A stretch of 56,703 bases of DNA from Planctomycetota bacterium (GTDB lineage Bacteria > Planctomycetota > UBA1135 > GCA-002686595): contig VGZD01000009.1 of NCBI GenBank assembly GCA_016872715.1, forward strand, positions 1 through 56,703. The letters run 5' to 3'. Shown one piece after another: positions 37,383 to 46,163 of this stretch. The notes beneath the pieces are model-generated. The model was not told the DNA's origin. It made no database searches and saw only the letters and a program-made list of their open reading frames with translations. The stretch's first letter is position 1. Every line of letters begins with the position of its first letter. Both the position numbers and the translations under genes were made by a program.

Positions 37383-38171
37383 ATGAAGTGGAAGCAGGAA
37401 CAGGTCGTGATCCTCTGCGGTGGCGAGGGCACGCGCTTGCGCGAAGAGACGGAGTTCAAGCCCAAGGCGCTCGTCGAGGTCGGCGGTCGGCCGATCCTCT
37501 GGCACCTGATGCGCATCTACCATCGCTGGGGCTACCGGCGCTTCGTCCTGTGCCTCGGCTACAAGGGCGAGCAGATCAAGGACTACTTCCTCAACTACCA
37601 GTGGCGCGGTTCGGACTTCACGCTCGGCCTCAAGTCGGGCAAGAAGGTGCTGCACGCGCGTGTGGGCGACATCGAGGATTGGGAGATCACGTTCGTCGAG
37701 ACGGGCGCGAAGACGCAGACCGGCGGGCGGCTGTTCCGCGCGCGCGAGTACATCGAGACGCCGACGTTCCTGTTCAACTACTGCGACGGGCTCTCGGACA
37801 TCCATCTCGATGAGCTCGTCGCGCACCACAAGCGCATGGGCAAGCTCGCGACGCTGACCGGCTTCCACCCGCGCTCGCGCTACGGCGAGGTGTCGGTCGA
37901 CCGGCGCGGCATCGTCACGCGCTTCCAAGAGAAGCCGATGATGAACTCGCTCACCAGCGGCGGCTTCTTCGTGATGCAACGCGGCGTGTTCGACTACCTC
38001 GATCAGGAGTGCATCCTCGAGACTGGGCCACTCGACCGCATGAGCAAGGCGCGCGAACTGGCGCTCTACCAGCACGACGGCTTCTGGTTCTCGATGGACA
38101 CCTACAAGGAGGCGCTCACGCTCAACGAGCTGTGGGCCAAGGGCGACGCGCCGTGGAAGGTGTGGAAGTGA
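37383..38171 (+). CDS. rfbF: Glucose-1-phosphate cytidylyltransferase
   Basis: The product has 262 aa, the usual family length. The nucleotide-binding motif is [18 protein letters not shown] at residues 11-28. Other family blocks are [39 protein letters not shown] and [15 protein letters not shown]. It makes CDP-glucose from CTP and glucose-1-phosphate. In the Asp-containing active site the usual Y-G-D-G-V is N-Y-C-D-G-L, so Cys replaces the common Gly. The next gene, CDP-glucose 4,6-dehydratase, overlaps it by 4 nt, so the first two steps of the CDP-deoxysugar pathway are coupled. Confidence 0.95.
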   Translation: MKWKQEQVVILCGGEGTRLREETEFKPKALVEVGGRPILWHLMRIYHRWGYRRFVLCLGYKGEQIKDYFLNYQWRGSDFTLGLKSGKKVLHARVGDIEDWEITFVETGAKTQTGGRLFRAREYIETPTFLFNYCDGLSDIHLDELVAHHKRMGKLATLTGFHPRSRYGEVSVDRRGIVTRFQEKPMMNSLTSGGFFVMQRGVFDYLDQECILETGPLDRMSKARELALYQHDGFWFSMDTYKEALTLNELWAKGDAPWKVWK

Positions 38172-39139
38172 GCCACTGGAAGCAGACGAGCGTCTTCGTC
38201 ACCGGCGCGAGCGGGCTGCTCGGCAGCGCCCTGTGCGAAGAGCTCGCAGAGCGCGGCGCGTCGGTCACGGCGCTCGTGCGCGACTGGGTGCCGCAGTCGC
38301 GGCTCCTCGGCACGGGACTCTCCGCGCGCTGCAACATCGTGCGCGGGGAGCTCGAGGACTACGAGACGGTCCTGCGCGCGCTGAACGAGTACGAGGTCAA
38401 CACGGTCTTCCATCTCGGCGCGCAGACGATCGTCGGCACGGCCAGCCGCTCGCCGCTCTCGACCTTCGAGGCGAACATCAAGGGCACTTGGGTGCTGCTC
38501 GAGGCGTGTCGGCAACTGCCGCGGCTGGTGAAGCGCGTGCTCGTCGCCTCGAGTGACAAGGCCTACGGCTCCCACGACACGCTGCCCTATCAGGAGGACG
38601 CGCCGCTCGTCGGTCGCTTCCCCTACGACGTCTCGAAGTCGTGCGCGGACCTGCTCAGTGCGAGCTACTTTCACACCTACCGCCTGCCCGTCGCGATCAC
38701 GCGCTGCGGCAACCTCTACGGCGGCGGCGACCTCAACTGGAACCGCCTGATCCCGGGCACGATTCGCTCGGTGGTGCGCGGCGAGCGGCCGGTCGTGCGC
38801 TCGGACGGCTCGTTCGTGCGCGACTACTTCTACGTGCGCGACGCGGTCGACGCGTACCTTGCGCTGGCCGAGCGCCTCGGGGAGCCCAAGTTCCACGGCG
38901 AGGCCTTCAACTTCGGCACCGAGGAGCCCGTGTCGGTGCTCGAAATCGTGGCCCTGCTGCTCGAGTCGATGGGGCGCGCCGACCTCGCGCCGGTGATCCT
39001 GAACGAGGCGAGTCACGAGATTCCGCGCCAGTACCTCGACTGCGCGAAGGCGCGCGCGTGGCTCGACTGGCGAGCACAGCGCACGCTGGCGCAGGGGCTC
39101 GCCGAGACCATTGCGTGGTATCGCGCGGCGCTCGCCTGA
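38168..39139 (+). CDS. rfbG: CDP-glucose 4,6-dehydratase
   Basis: The protein has 323 aa, slightly shorter than typical RfbG (about 350). The cofactor motif is [12 protein letters not shown] (G13 to G19), and YxxxK is Tyr153-Asp-Val-Ser-Lys157. [15 protein letters not shown] and [12 protein letters not shown] are characteristic of the family. It converts CDP-glucose to CDP-4-keto-6-deoxyglucose. The GTG start at 38168 overlaps the RfbF stop (GTGA). The product could feed the epimerase and C-methyltransferase at 29.6-31.9 kb. A hairpin with a T-tract follows the gene. Confidence 0.92.
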   Translation: MSHWKQTSVFVTGASGLLGSALCEELAERGASVTALVRDWVPQSRLLGTGLSARCNIVRGELEDYETVLRALNEYEVNTVFHLGAQTIVGTASRSPLSTFEANIKGTWVLLEACRQLPRLVKRVLVASSDKAYGSHDTLPYQEDAPLVGRFPYDVSKSCADLLSASYFHTYRLPVAITRCGNLYGGGDLNWNRLIPGTIRSVVRGERPVVRSDGSFVRDYFYVRDAVDAYLALAERLGEPKFHGEAFNFGTEEPVSVLEIVALLLESMGRADLAPVILNEASHEIPRQYLDCAKARAWLDWRAQRTLAQGLAETIAWYRAALA

Positions 39140-39165
39140 ACGGGCAGCGCAGGCGGATGGGAGAA

Positions 39166-39202
39166 CGTAAGTCGTTGCTCGACAAGAACTTACGCACTTT
39201 TT
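39166..39202 (+). terminator. Intrinsic terminator-like hairpin with T-tract after RfbG
   Basis: A perfect 7-bp AT-rich stem (CGTAAGT 39166-39172 with ACTTACG 39188-39194) has an inner 3-bp stem. It is followed three bases later by five T residues (39198-39202). It lies 27 nt after the rfbG stop. It is the only hairpin plus T-run that I find in the window, and its low GC makes it conspicuous. Confidence 0.6.
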
Positions 39203-39281
39203 GTGGCCCGAGAAGGCCAGCGGGGGAAGGAGCTTGACCGAGTCACGGTCGGCGTCCGAAGAGTGACCCCCGTACCCGTCG

Positions 39282-39287
39282 TATCCT
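39282..39287 (+). promoter_or_regulatory. -10 box TATCCT for the radical SAM operon
   Basis: TATCCT lies 17 nt before the ATG at 39305 and downstream of the terminator-like hairpin, supporting a separate transcript. Confidence 0.4.
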
Positions 39288-39304
39288 TGGACGGGGCAGT
39301 TCCC

Positions 39305-41353
39305 ATGCGCCTGCGCCTGTACCTCGCTGACCTAGGACACAACCTGCTCACGCTGAGCTCGGACGTGTATCCGCTCGGTGTCGCCAACCTCGCCACCTAC
39401 GCGCAGGCGCAACTCGCGGGGCGAGTCGAGCTCGAGATCTCCATCTTCCGTGAGCCTCAGGACCTCAAGCGCGCCCTCGACGATCTCGCACCGGACCTGC
39501 TCGGGCTCTCGAACTACGCTTGGAACGAGGAGCTCTCCCATCACTTCGCGGGCTACGCCAAGGCGCGCGAGCGGCGCACGGTGGTGGTGATGGGCGGGCC
39601 GAACTATCCGCTCGTCGACAGCGTGCGCGGCGAGTTCCTCTCCGCCCTGCCGAAGGTCGACGCGTACATCGACGGGCCGACCTACGAGGGCGAGCGCGCG
39701 TTCGTGAACCTGCTCGAGCGCCTCGCCCAATCCAAGGGCCGTGTCGAGGGCTTGCGCGACGGCCAGATTCCCGGCGTCGACTGGTTCGACCACGCGCGCG
39801 GCGTGTTCCATCGCGGCGGCGAGGTCGAGCGCATCCGCGACCTCGACGAGATCCCCAGCCCGTATCTCGCGGGCCTGATGGAGCCCTATCTGCGCACGGG
39901 CTACTACCCGCTGATGCAGATCTCGCGCGGATGCCCGTTCACGTGCGCGTTTTGCAACTCCGGGGTGCGCTCCAACAGCCGCGTGTTCGCGCACTCGATC
40001 GACAACGTGAAGGCGGACCTCGCCTACCTCGCCGAGCGCGTGAAGCCCGAGATCACGCTGTGCTTGGCCGACGACAACTTCGGCATGTACGAGCGCGATG
40101 TCGAGCTTGCCGACTACATCGGCTGGCTCCAGACGAGCTACGGCTGGCCGCGTTACATCCGCACGACGACCGGCAAGAACAAGGGCGAGCGCATCATTCA
40201 GGTGATGCGCAAGATCAAGGGCGCGCTGCCGATGACCGCGGCGGTGCAGTCGATGAACCCGGTCGTGCTGAAGAACATCAAGCGCGACAACATCAAGCTC
40301 GAGACGTACCGCGAGATCCAGCGGGAGCTCGAATCGCAGGGCATGCAGAGCTACGGCGAGCTGATCCTGTGCCTGCCGGGCGAGAGCAAGCACAGCTTCC
40401 TCAAGGCGGTCGAGGATCTGCTCGACGCGGGCGCCAAGCGCATTTCCGCGCACCAGTTGATGCTCCTGCACGGCGCCGAGCTGGCCAATCCCGAAGAGCG
40501 CGCGAAGTTCGGCTTCGACACGCGCTTCCGCGTGGTCGCGCGCAACATCGGCGACTACACCGGCACGCCGCTGATCGAGGTCGAGGAGATGGTCGTGGCG
40601 ACGCCCGACTTCTCGTTCGAGGACTACCTCGAAACGCGCGTCTTCCACCTGTTGCTCACGATCTTCCACTACGAGGGCAACTACGACGAGCCGTTCGCCT
40701 TCGCGCGCGCGCACGGCGTCAAGCCCTTCGACCTCGTGCGCCACATGCAGTCGCTGCTCGCGCGCGCCCCGCAGGGCTTCACGCAGGTGATCGCCGAGTT
40801 CCTCGAAGAATCGCGCCAGGAGATCTTCCGCACGCGCGAGGAGTGTCTCGCGTGGGCGCGCGAACACTACGCGCAGCTCGTGGAGGGCACGCTCGGCGGC
40901 AACCTGCTGTCGAAGTACTCGATGCTCGGACGCTTCTTCGTGACGCAGGACGCGCTCGAATTCCTGCGACTGTCGATCGAAAGCGCGCTGCGCCAGCGCG
41001 GGACGCAGTACGGCGAGGACGAGCTCGCGGCGGTGATCGACCACCTGCGCGGCGTCGTGCTGCACGTCCCGTTCGCGGCCACGACGGCGGAGATCCGCCG
41101 CTGGAGCACGCAGTTCGACGTCGAGCGCTGGGCCGAGCAGGGCTACGCGCGGCCGCTGGCGGACTTCCGCCTGCCGGAGCGCGTGAGCGTGTCCGCCGAG
41201 TGCGCGCCGGAGACGAAGGCGCTCATCCTGACCAAGGTCGGGACGTTCGGGGAGCACGCCTCGGGGCTGGGGAAGTTCACGCGCACGCTGTTCGCGCGCG
41301 ACTTGCGGCGTAGGCTGGTGAGGGAGCGCGCCGCGGACGCGGCCTCTGCCTGA
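39305..41353 (+). CDS. B12-binding-domain radical SAM protein, 682 aa
   Basis: The N-terminal region (1-150) has a cobalamin-binding-like fold (DLLGLSNYAWNEELS, VVMGGPNYPLVD). The radical SAM cluster motif is Cys210-P-F-T-Cys214-A-F-Cys217, followed by LADDNFGMYERD and the SPASM-free barrel. The C-terminal about 200 residues are helical and not recognised. Family members perform methylations or rearrangements on unreactive carbons. The protein is longer than most of the group. The TGA shares one base with the ATG of a GT2 gene, so the two are translationally coupled and probably modify the same glycan or lipid. I cannot name the substrate. The start is set by the TATCCT box and the MRLRLYLADLG beginning. 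Confidence 0.88.
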   Translation: MRLRLYLADLGHNLLTLSSDVYPLGVANLATYAQAQLAGRVELEISIFREPQDLKRALDDLAPDLLGLSNYAWNEELSHHFAGYAKARERRTVVVMGGPNYPLVDSVRGEFLSALPKVDAYIDGPTYEGERAFVNLLERLAQSKGRVEGLRDGQIPGVDWFDHARGVFHRGGEVERIRDLDEIPSPYLAGLMEPYLRTGYYPLMQISRGCPFTCAFCNSGVRSNSRVFAHSIDNVKADLAYLAERVKPEITLCLADDNFGMYERDVELADYIGWLQTSYGWPRYIRTTTGKNKGERIIQVMRKIKGALPMTAAVQSMNPVVLKNIKRDNIKLETYREIQRELESQGMQSYGELILCLPGESKHSFLKAVEDLLDAGAKRISAHQLMLLHGAELANPEERAKFGFDTRFRVVARNIGDYTGTPLIEVEEMVVATPDFSFEDYLETRVFHLLLTIFHYEGNYDEPFAFARAHGVKPFDLVRHMQSLLARAPQGFTQVIAEFLEESRQEIFRTREECLAWAREHYAQLVEGTLGGNLLSKYSMLGRFFVTQDALEFLRLSIESALRQRGTQYGEDELAAVIDHLRGVVLHVPFAATTAEIRRWSTQFDVERWAEQGYARPLADFRLPERVSVSAECAPETKALILTKVGTFGEHASGLGKFTRTLFARDLRRRLVRERAADAASA

Positions 41354-42135
41354 TGACGCCGAACGGCCCGGAGTTCTCGCTGGTCGTGCCCTGCTACAAC
41401 GAGCAGGAGTCGATTCCGTTCACGCTGCCCGCCCTGTGCGGGGCGTTCGAGAAGGCGGGGATCGCGCTCGAGCTCATCGCGGTCGACAACGGGTCCAAGG
41501 ACCGCACCGGCGAGATCCTCGACGGACTCGCCGCCAAGGGCTTGGCGGTGCGCAGGGTGCGAGTCGAGGTCAATCAGGGCTACGGGTTTGGGGTCCTGAG
41601 CGGTCTGCGCGAGGCGCGCGCGGAGTGGGTCGGCATGATTCCCTGCGACGGGCAGGTCGATCCCGAGGATGTGGTGCGCTTGTTCGAGGCCGTGCGCTAC
41701 AGCGACGGCAAGCTGCTCGGCAAGGTGCGGCGCCGCTTCCGGCTCGATGGCTGGACGCGCAAGTTCGTGTCGGTCGCCTACAACGGCATGGTGCTGTGCC
41801 TGTGGCCGGGGCTGGGCTCGATCGACGTCAACGGCAGTCCGAAGATCGTGCACCGCGACGTGTTGCGCAGGCTCGATCTGCAATCCAAGCGCTGGTTCCT
41901 CGATCCGGAGCTGATGATCAAGGCGCACTACCTCGGCGTGCGCGTGCTCGAGGTCAACGTGTTCGCGCGCATGCGCGGCCACGGGCTGAGCCACGTGCGC
42001 GCGACGACGTGCTGGGAGTTCTTCGCCACGCTGCTGCGCTACCGCTGCGGTGGCGAGATCGGGCGTTGGCGCCGGAGGGTCGAGCCGCTGCCCGCGGGCC
42101 CGTTGAGCGTTGCGCCGGAGTACACGCCGCGCTGA
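41353..42135 (+). CDS. GT2-family glycosyltransferase
   Basis: The product has 260 aa. The fold begins at SLVVPCYNEQES, with VDNGSKDRTGEIL and NQGYGFGVLSGLREA as donor-site blocks. The expected metal site reads PCDGQVDPED, a relaxed DxD. There are no transmembrane helices after the domain, so it is the soluble or peripheral DPM1-like type. It is coupled to the upstream radical SAM gene. It probably glycosylates a lipid carrier or a lipid modified by that enzyme, which is inference from position. Confidence 0.87.
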   Translation: MTPNGPEFSLVVPCYNEQESIPFTLPALCGAFEKAGIALELIAVDNGSKDRTGEILDGLAAKGLAVRRVRVEVNQGYGFGVLSGLREARAEWVGMIPCDGQVDPEDVVRLFEAVRYSDGKLLGKVRRRFRLDGWTRKFVSVAYNGMVLCLWPGLGSIDVNGSPKIVHRDVLRRLDLQSKRWFLDPELMIKAHYLGVRVLEVNVFARMRGHGLSHVRATTCWEFFATLLRYRCGGEIGRWRRRVEPLPAGPLSVAPEYTPR

Positions 42136-42161
42136 GCGTGGGCGCCATCTCGCCGCGCTGC

Positions 42162-42167
42162 TAGCAT
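42162..42167 (+). promoter_or_regulatory. -10 box TAGCAT for the small membrane protein gene
   Basis: TAGCAT lies 9 nt before the GTG at 42177. Confidence 0.45.
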
Positions 42168-42176
42168 CCGCGCGCC

Positions 42177-42584
42177 GTGGGCAAGACTCCGCTACCGCCG
42201 CAGCGACTCGCGTCGCTCCTGCTCGTGATCGGCGCGCTGAACCTCGCGATCACGCTGTTCGTCGCGCTCGTGGCCGCTCGGGGCTGGAATCGCATCCCTG
42301 AGCTCGGCGTCACCGCGCGCGTGTTCGACGCGCAGGGTGCGGAGCTCGGACGCCACGACTTTCGCGGGCCGGTCGAGCTCGACGACGTGACCGAGGCCGG
42401 TGCGCGCTCGTCGGCCGCCCTGCCCGGCGGCGGTCGGCTCGAAGTCGAAGTTCCGCGTGCTCACTTCGACGCAGACGCGAACGTGGCCAACGCGCTCAAG
42501 GTGCTCCAGCTCGCGATTCCGCTGCTCGTTTCCGCGCTGTTTCTGGCGGCAGGCCTGCGCCTGCGCCGCCTCGCGCGCGGTTGA
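42177..42584 (+). CDS. Small membrane protein with two helices, unknown function
   Basis: The protein has 135 aa. Membrane helices at about 12-33 (LASLLLVIGALNLAITLFVALVA) and about 105-128 flank an external part of about 70 residues. The external part looks beta-rich (GVTARVFDAQGAELGRHDF). A GTG start lies 9 nt after a TAGCAT box. I do not recognise the family. It lies between glycosyltransferase and radical SAM genes and may belong to the same envelope pathway. Confidence 0.62.
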   Translation: MGKTPLPPQRLASLLLVIGALNLAITLFVALVAARGWNRIPELGVTARVFDAQGAELGRHDFRGPVELDDVTEAGARSSAALPGGGRLEVEVPRAHFDADANVANALKVLQLAIPLLVSALFLAAGLRLRRLARG

Positions 42585-42638
42585 TCAGCACCGCTTTGCG
42601 TACCGTATCGCGGTAGTTCGGCCCATGGGACCGCGCGA

Positions 42639-43061
42639 GTGTCGAAGCTAGGGGGCATGCAGGAGAGCATGGAAGCGACTGGGTTGTGGACTTGGGGCTG
42701 GGCGCAGATCCTCGCCGGATTCGCGAGCGGGGCGCTGGTGGGGCTGCGCTTTGAGCGCGAGGGCTTCCTCGGCGGCTACTCCGCCTGGAGTCGGCGGTTG
42801 CTGCGGCTCGGTCACATCGCGTGCATCGCGCTCGGCATGTTGCAGATGCTCGTCGCGCTGTCGCCGGCGGCGCAGGCGAGCGGCGGGGCGGCGCAGGCCT
42901 GCTTCGTGCTGTGGAAGGTCGGCGGCGTGCTGATGCCGGCGGTGTGCTGGCTCTCCGCGTGGCGCGCGTCGTTCCGTCACTGGTTCGCGCTGCCGGTGCT
43001 CGCGCTGTCGAGCGCCGCGGTGCTCACGCTGGTGTTGGTGCAGCAAGGAGCCAAGCCATGA
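42639..43061 (+). CDS. Small polytopic membrane protein, unknown function
   Basis: The product has 140 aa with four predicted helices (about 20-38, 52-75, 85-103 and 112-132), leaving little outside the membrane. Start options are GTG 42639, ATG 42657 and ATG 42669; none has an ideally spaced Shine-Dalgarno. The 3' end overlaps the second radical SAM gene by 4 nt (ATGA), with an AAGGAG for that gene inside this one. This places it in an operon with the radical SAM enzyme. Function unknown. Confidence 0.62.
   Translation: MSKLGGMQESMEATGLWTWGWAQILAGFASGALVGLRFEREGFLGGYSAWSRRLLRLGHIACIALGMLQMLVALSPAAQASGGAAQACFVLWKVGGVLMPAVCWLSAWRASFRHWFALPVLALSSAAVLTLVLVQQGAKP
43045..43050 (+). promoter_or_regulatory. 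Shine-Dalgarno AAGGAG for the second radical SAM gene
   Basis: AAGGAG lies 7 nt before the ATG at 43058, inside the upstream small membrane protein gene. It is the best-formed ribosome site in the window. Confidence 0.7.
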
Positions 43062-44383
43062 AGATCGGACTGCTGGCGATGAGCGGGATTCGGGCGCACG
43101 ACCCGGAGCTGCTGAAGCTCGGCCTGACGCTGCCCGGCTTCGTCGAGCGCTCGCGACAGATCGCGGCGCTGCCCAGCCTCGGACTCCTGCAACTCGCGTC
43201 CGCCACTCCGCTCGGCCACGAGCTCGAGTACTTCGAGGCGGAAGGCGACGGTCTGGAGCCCGCGGAGCTCGCTGACTGCGATCTGGTCGCCATCAGCACG
43301 TTTTCGGCGCAGGTGTTCGAGGCCTACGCGATCGCCGACCGCTTGCGCGCGCGCGGCATCAAGGTCGCGATGGGCGGGCTGCACGTGAGCGCCTTGAGCG
43401 AGGAAGCCCTGCGCCATGCGGACTACGTGGCGGTCGGCGAAGGCGAGCACGTGTGGCCGCGCATCGTCGAGGCGGCGGAGCGCGGCGAGCCGCCGCGCAT
43501 CTTTCGCGCGAGCGACGAAGCGCCGGTCGAGGTCGCGCGTCTGCCGATTCCGCGCTACGACCTGCTCCGCAACCGACCCTACAACCGCTTCACGGTGCAG
43601 ACGACGCGCGGCTGCCCGTGGCGCTGCGACTTCTGCGCGTCGACCGTGATGCTCTCGAGTCGCTACCGCAAGCGCCCCGTCGCCGACGTCGTGCGCGACA
43701 TTCAGGCCATCCGCGCCGTGCGACCTGACGCGTTCCTCGAGCTGGCCGACGACAACACGTTCGTGGACAAGGAGTGGGGCCTGTCGCTCGCGCGCGCGCT
43801 CGAGCCGTTGGGCGTGCGCTGGTTCACGGAGACCGACATCTCGGTCGCGGACGATCCCGAGCTGCTCGCCGCGCTCGCGCGCTCGGGCTGCCGCCAGCTC
43901 CTCATCGGCCTCGAGAGTCCCGACTCCGGTGCGCTCGAAGGACTCGAACAGCACGCCAACTTCAAGGCGCGCCGCGCCTCGAGCTACGCGGACGACGTCG
44001 AGCGCATCCAGTCCTACGGCATCACCGTCAACGCGTGCTTCGTGCTCGGGCTCGACCACCATGATGGCGGCGTGTTCGAGAGCGTGCGGCGCTTCGCCGA
44101 GGACACCGGACTGTACGAGGTTCAGGTGACCTACATGACCGCGTTCCCCGGAACTCCGCTGCATGCGCGACTGCACCGCGAGGGGCGCATTCTCGAGCCC
44201 GGTCGCTGGGACCTGTGCACGCTGTTCGACATCAACTACCAGCCCTGCCGCATGAGCGTGGAGGAGCTGCGGTCGGGCTTCCATGACCTGACGCGGAGTC
44301 TCTACACGGCGCAGGCCATGGGGCGACGGCGCGAGCGCTTCCTCGCGCGCCATCGGCGTCGGGGCGCGCTCGCCAAGTCCTGA
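43058..44383 (+). CDS. B12-binding-domain radical SAM protein, 441 aa
   Basis: The cobalamin-binding-like N-terminal part runs to about 150 (DLVAISTFSAQVFEAYAIAD, VAMGGLHVSALSEEAL, VGEGEHVW). The cluster motif is Cys186-P-W-R-Cys190-D-F-Cys193. The barrel has LELADDNTFVDKEW and LIGLESPDSG. The C-terminal block (YQPCRMSVEELRSGFHDL) resembles DUF4070, found in hopanoid methylase HpnP and relatives. It differs from the 682-aa paralogue at 39.3 kb and lacks its long tail. It may methylate or rearrange a lipid or sugar. The gene overlaps a small membrane protein gene and is followed 55 nt later by a GT-C gene. Confidence 0.88.
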   Translation: MKIGLLAMSGIRAHDPELLKLGLTLPGFVERSRQIAALPSLGLLQLASATPLGHELEYFEAEGDGLEPAELADCDLVAISTFSAQVFEAYAIADRLRARGIKVAMGGLHVSALSEEALRHADYVAVGEGEHVWPRIVEAAERGEPPRIFRASDEAPVEVARLPIPRYDLLRNRPYNRFTVQTTRGCPWRCDFCASTVMLSSRYRKRPVADVVRDIQAIRAVRPDAFLELADDNTFVDKEWGLSLARALEPLGVRWFTETDISVADDPELLAALARSGCRQLLIGLESPDSGALEGLEQHANFKARRASSYADDVERIQSYGITVNACFVLGLDHHDGGVFESVRRFAEDTGLYEVQVTYMTAFPGTPLHARLHREGRILEPGRWDLCTLFDINYQPCRMSVEELRSGFHDLTRSLYTAQAMGRRRERFLARHRRRGALAKS

Positions 44384-44438
44384 TCCGCTCCGAGCGGGCG
44401 GGTGGAAATGCGCACGCGCACGGCACAGACTGCCGGCT

Positions 44439-46145
44439 GTGCAGGGCGTGCGGATGAACCGGGGAGTGCTCGCGGCGGCGTTTGCGTGTCTGGCGTGCGC
44501 GTTGCTCTTGCCCGCGCAGGCGCTGCTCGAGTACCTGCTCGCGGGGAACGAAACGCGCCGCGCCGCGCTCGAGCGTGGCGTGGACCTGCTGCGCGGCACG
44601 CTCGCACTCGCGGGACTCGTGCTGGTGCTCGTCGAACGCCTCGCGCCGCGTGGTGACGACTTCGAGCCTCTGCTCAGGACGGGCATCCGCACTCCCCCGC
44701 GCCTGGACGCGAGCGCCCTGTGGGCGCTCGGTGGACTGGTGGTGCTCGCGCTCGCGCTGCGCACGAGCGGGCTCGGGTCGGGGCTGTGCTTCGACGAGCT
44801 CGACACGCTCGTGCACTACGCGCGCAAGCAGCCGCGGGAGATCGTGTCGACCTTCGACAGCCAGAACCAGCATCTGCTGTACTCGCTGCTCGCGCGTCTG
44901 TCGTTCGGTGCGTTCGGCGAGAGCGCGTGGGCCGTGCGACTGCCCGCCGTCGTGCTCGGCGTGCTCGGCGTGCTCGCGCTGCATCGCTTCGCGCGGCTCG
45001 TCACCGACGCGCGCGAGGCGATCTTCTCGGCGACGCTGCTCGCCGTGTCCTACCACCACGTGTGGTTCTCGCAGGATGCGCGCGGCTACACGGGACTGCT
45101 GCTGTTCACGCTGCTCGGTTCGGCCGAGTTCCTGCGGATGTGCGCGAGCTCGCACTCGCGGGGCGTCGCCGCGCCGCTGCGCTACGGAGCGTGGATGGCG
45201 CTGGCGACGTGGATTCACGCCACGGCGGTGTTCGTGGTCGCAGCCCACGTGCTCGTGTGGGCTGGATGCGCTCTTTGCGCGCGCGGTCGGCGAGTTGGCA
45301 CGGCGCACCATCAGGTGCTCTCCGGGTTCGTGATGGCTACGACCATCTCGCTCGTGCTGCACGCGCTCGTGCTTCCGCAGTACATCGCGACGCTGCTCGC
45401 GCCCACCATGCCCCGAGCGCAGGTCGAGTGGAAGGACCCGACCTGGCTCGTCGCGGAGACGGTGCGCGGCCTCTCGCAGGGCGTGCCCGGCGGCGCCTTC
45501 ACTCTCGCGCTCGGACTCGCCGTGCTCGCGCTCGGACTCCGTTCGTACTGGCGTCAGAGCCGCGCGCTCACGCTGACGTTCCTGCTGGGGGTCGCCGTCA
45601 CGATCGCCGTGCTGCTCGCCACGCGCCACAACCTCTGGCCGCGCATGTTCTTCTTTGCAGCAGGTTTTTCCGTGCTGATCGCCGTGCGCGGAGTCGTCGA
45701 GTGGATTCGGATCTTCTCGTTCGGGCAGTTCTCTGGGCTGCTCGAGAAGCTCACGACGGCCGCGCTGGCGCTCTCGTGTCTGATGAGCGCCGCGACCGTG
45801 CCCGCGGCGTGGCTGCCCAAGCAGGACTTCGAGGGCGCGCAAGCGTTCGTCGATCGCGAGCGGCGGCCCGGCGACGCGGTGGCGACCGTCGACATGACGA
45901 TTTTGCCATACCGCGATTACTACGACTGCGCGTGGACGCCGGTCGATAGCATCGAGGCGCTCGCGGCGCTCGAGCGCGCGCACGCAAGGATCTGGCTCGT
46001 GTATTGCACTCCGACTCGCCTGAAAGCCGCCGAGCCCGAGCTCTGGGCGCATCTGGAGCGCGACTACCGCGTGCAGACGACGTGTTGGGGCACGCTCGGT
46101 GGCAGTGAGGTCGTGGTCGTGCGGCGGGACGCGGGAGCGCGCTAG
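44439..46145 (+). CDS. GT-C-like membrane glycosyltransferase (third copy)
   Basis: The protein has 568 aa with about twelve helices. The first external loop carries CFDELDTLVHYARKQP, with Asp119-Glu120 as likely catalytic pair, and HHVWFSQDARGYTGL follows, as in ArnT/PMT-like enzymes. A soluble tail of about 90 residues follows the last helix. It uses a polyprenyl-phosphate sugar donor at the outer face of the membrane. The GTG at 44439 adds five residues to the ATG at 44454; either may be used. It is close to the UPF0104 membrane protein downstream. Confidence 0.82.
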   Translation: MQGVRMNRGVLAAAFACLACALLLPAQALLEYLLAGNETRRAALERGVDLLRGTLALAGLVLVLVERLAPRGDDFEPLLRTGIRTPPRLDASALWALGGLVVLALALRTSGLGSGLCFDELDTLVHYARKQPREIVSTFDSQNQHLLYSLLARLSFGAFGESAWAVRLPAVVLGVLGVLALHRFARLVTDAREAIFSATLLAVSYHHVWFSQDARGYTGLLLFTLLGSAEFLRMCASSHSRGVAAPLRYGAWMALATWIHATAVFVVAAHVLVWAGCALCARGRRVGTAHHQVLSGFVMATTISLVLHALVLPQYIATLLAPTMPRAQVEWKDPTWLVAETVRGLSQGVPGGAFTLALGLAVLALGLRSYWRQSRALTLTFLLGVAVTIAVLLATRHNLWPRMFFFAAGFSVLIAVRGVVEWIRIFSFGQFSGLLEKLTTAALALSCLMSAATVPAAWLPKQDFEGAQAFVDRERRPGDAVATVDMTILPYRDYYDCAWTPVDSIEALAALERAHARIWLVYCTPTRLKAAEPELWAHLERDYRVQTTCWGTLGGSEVVVVRRDAGAR

Positions 46146-46163
46146 GGGAGGCTCCAAGGCGCC

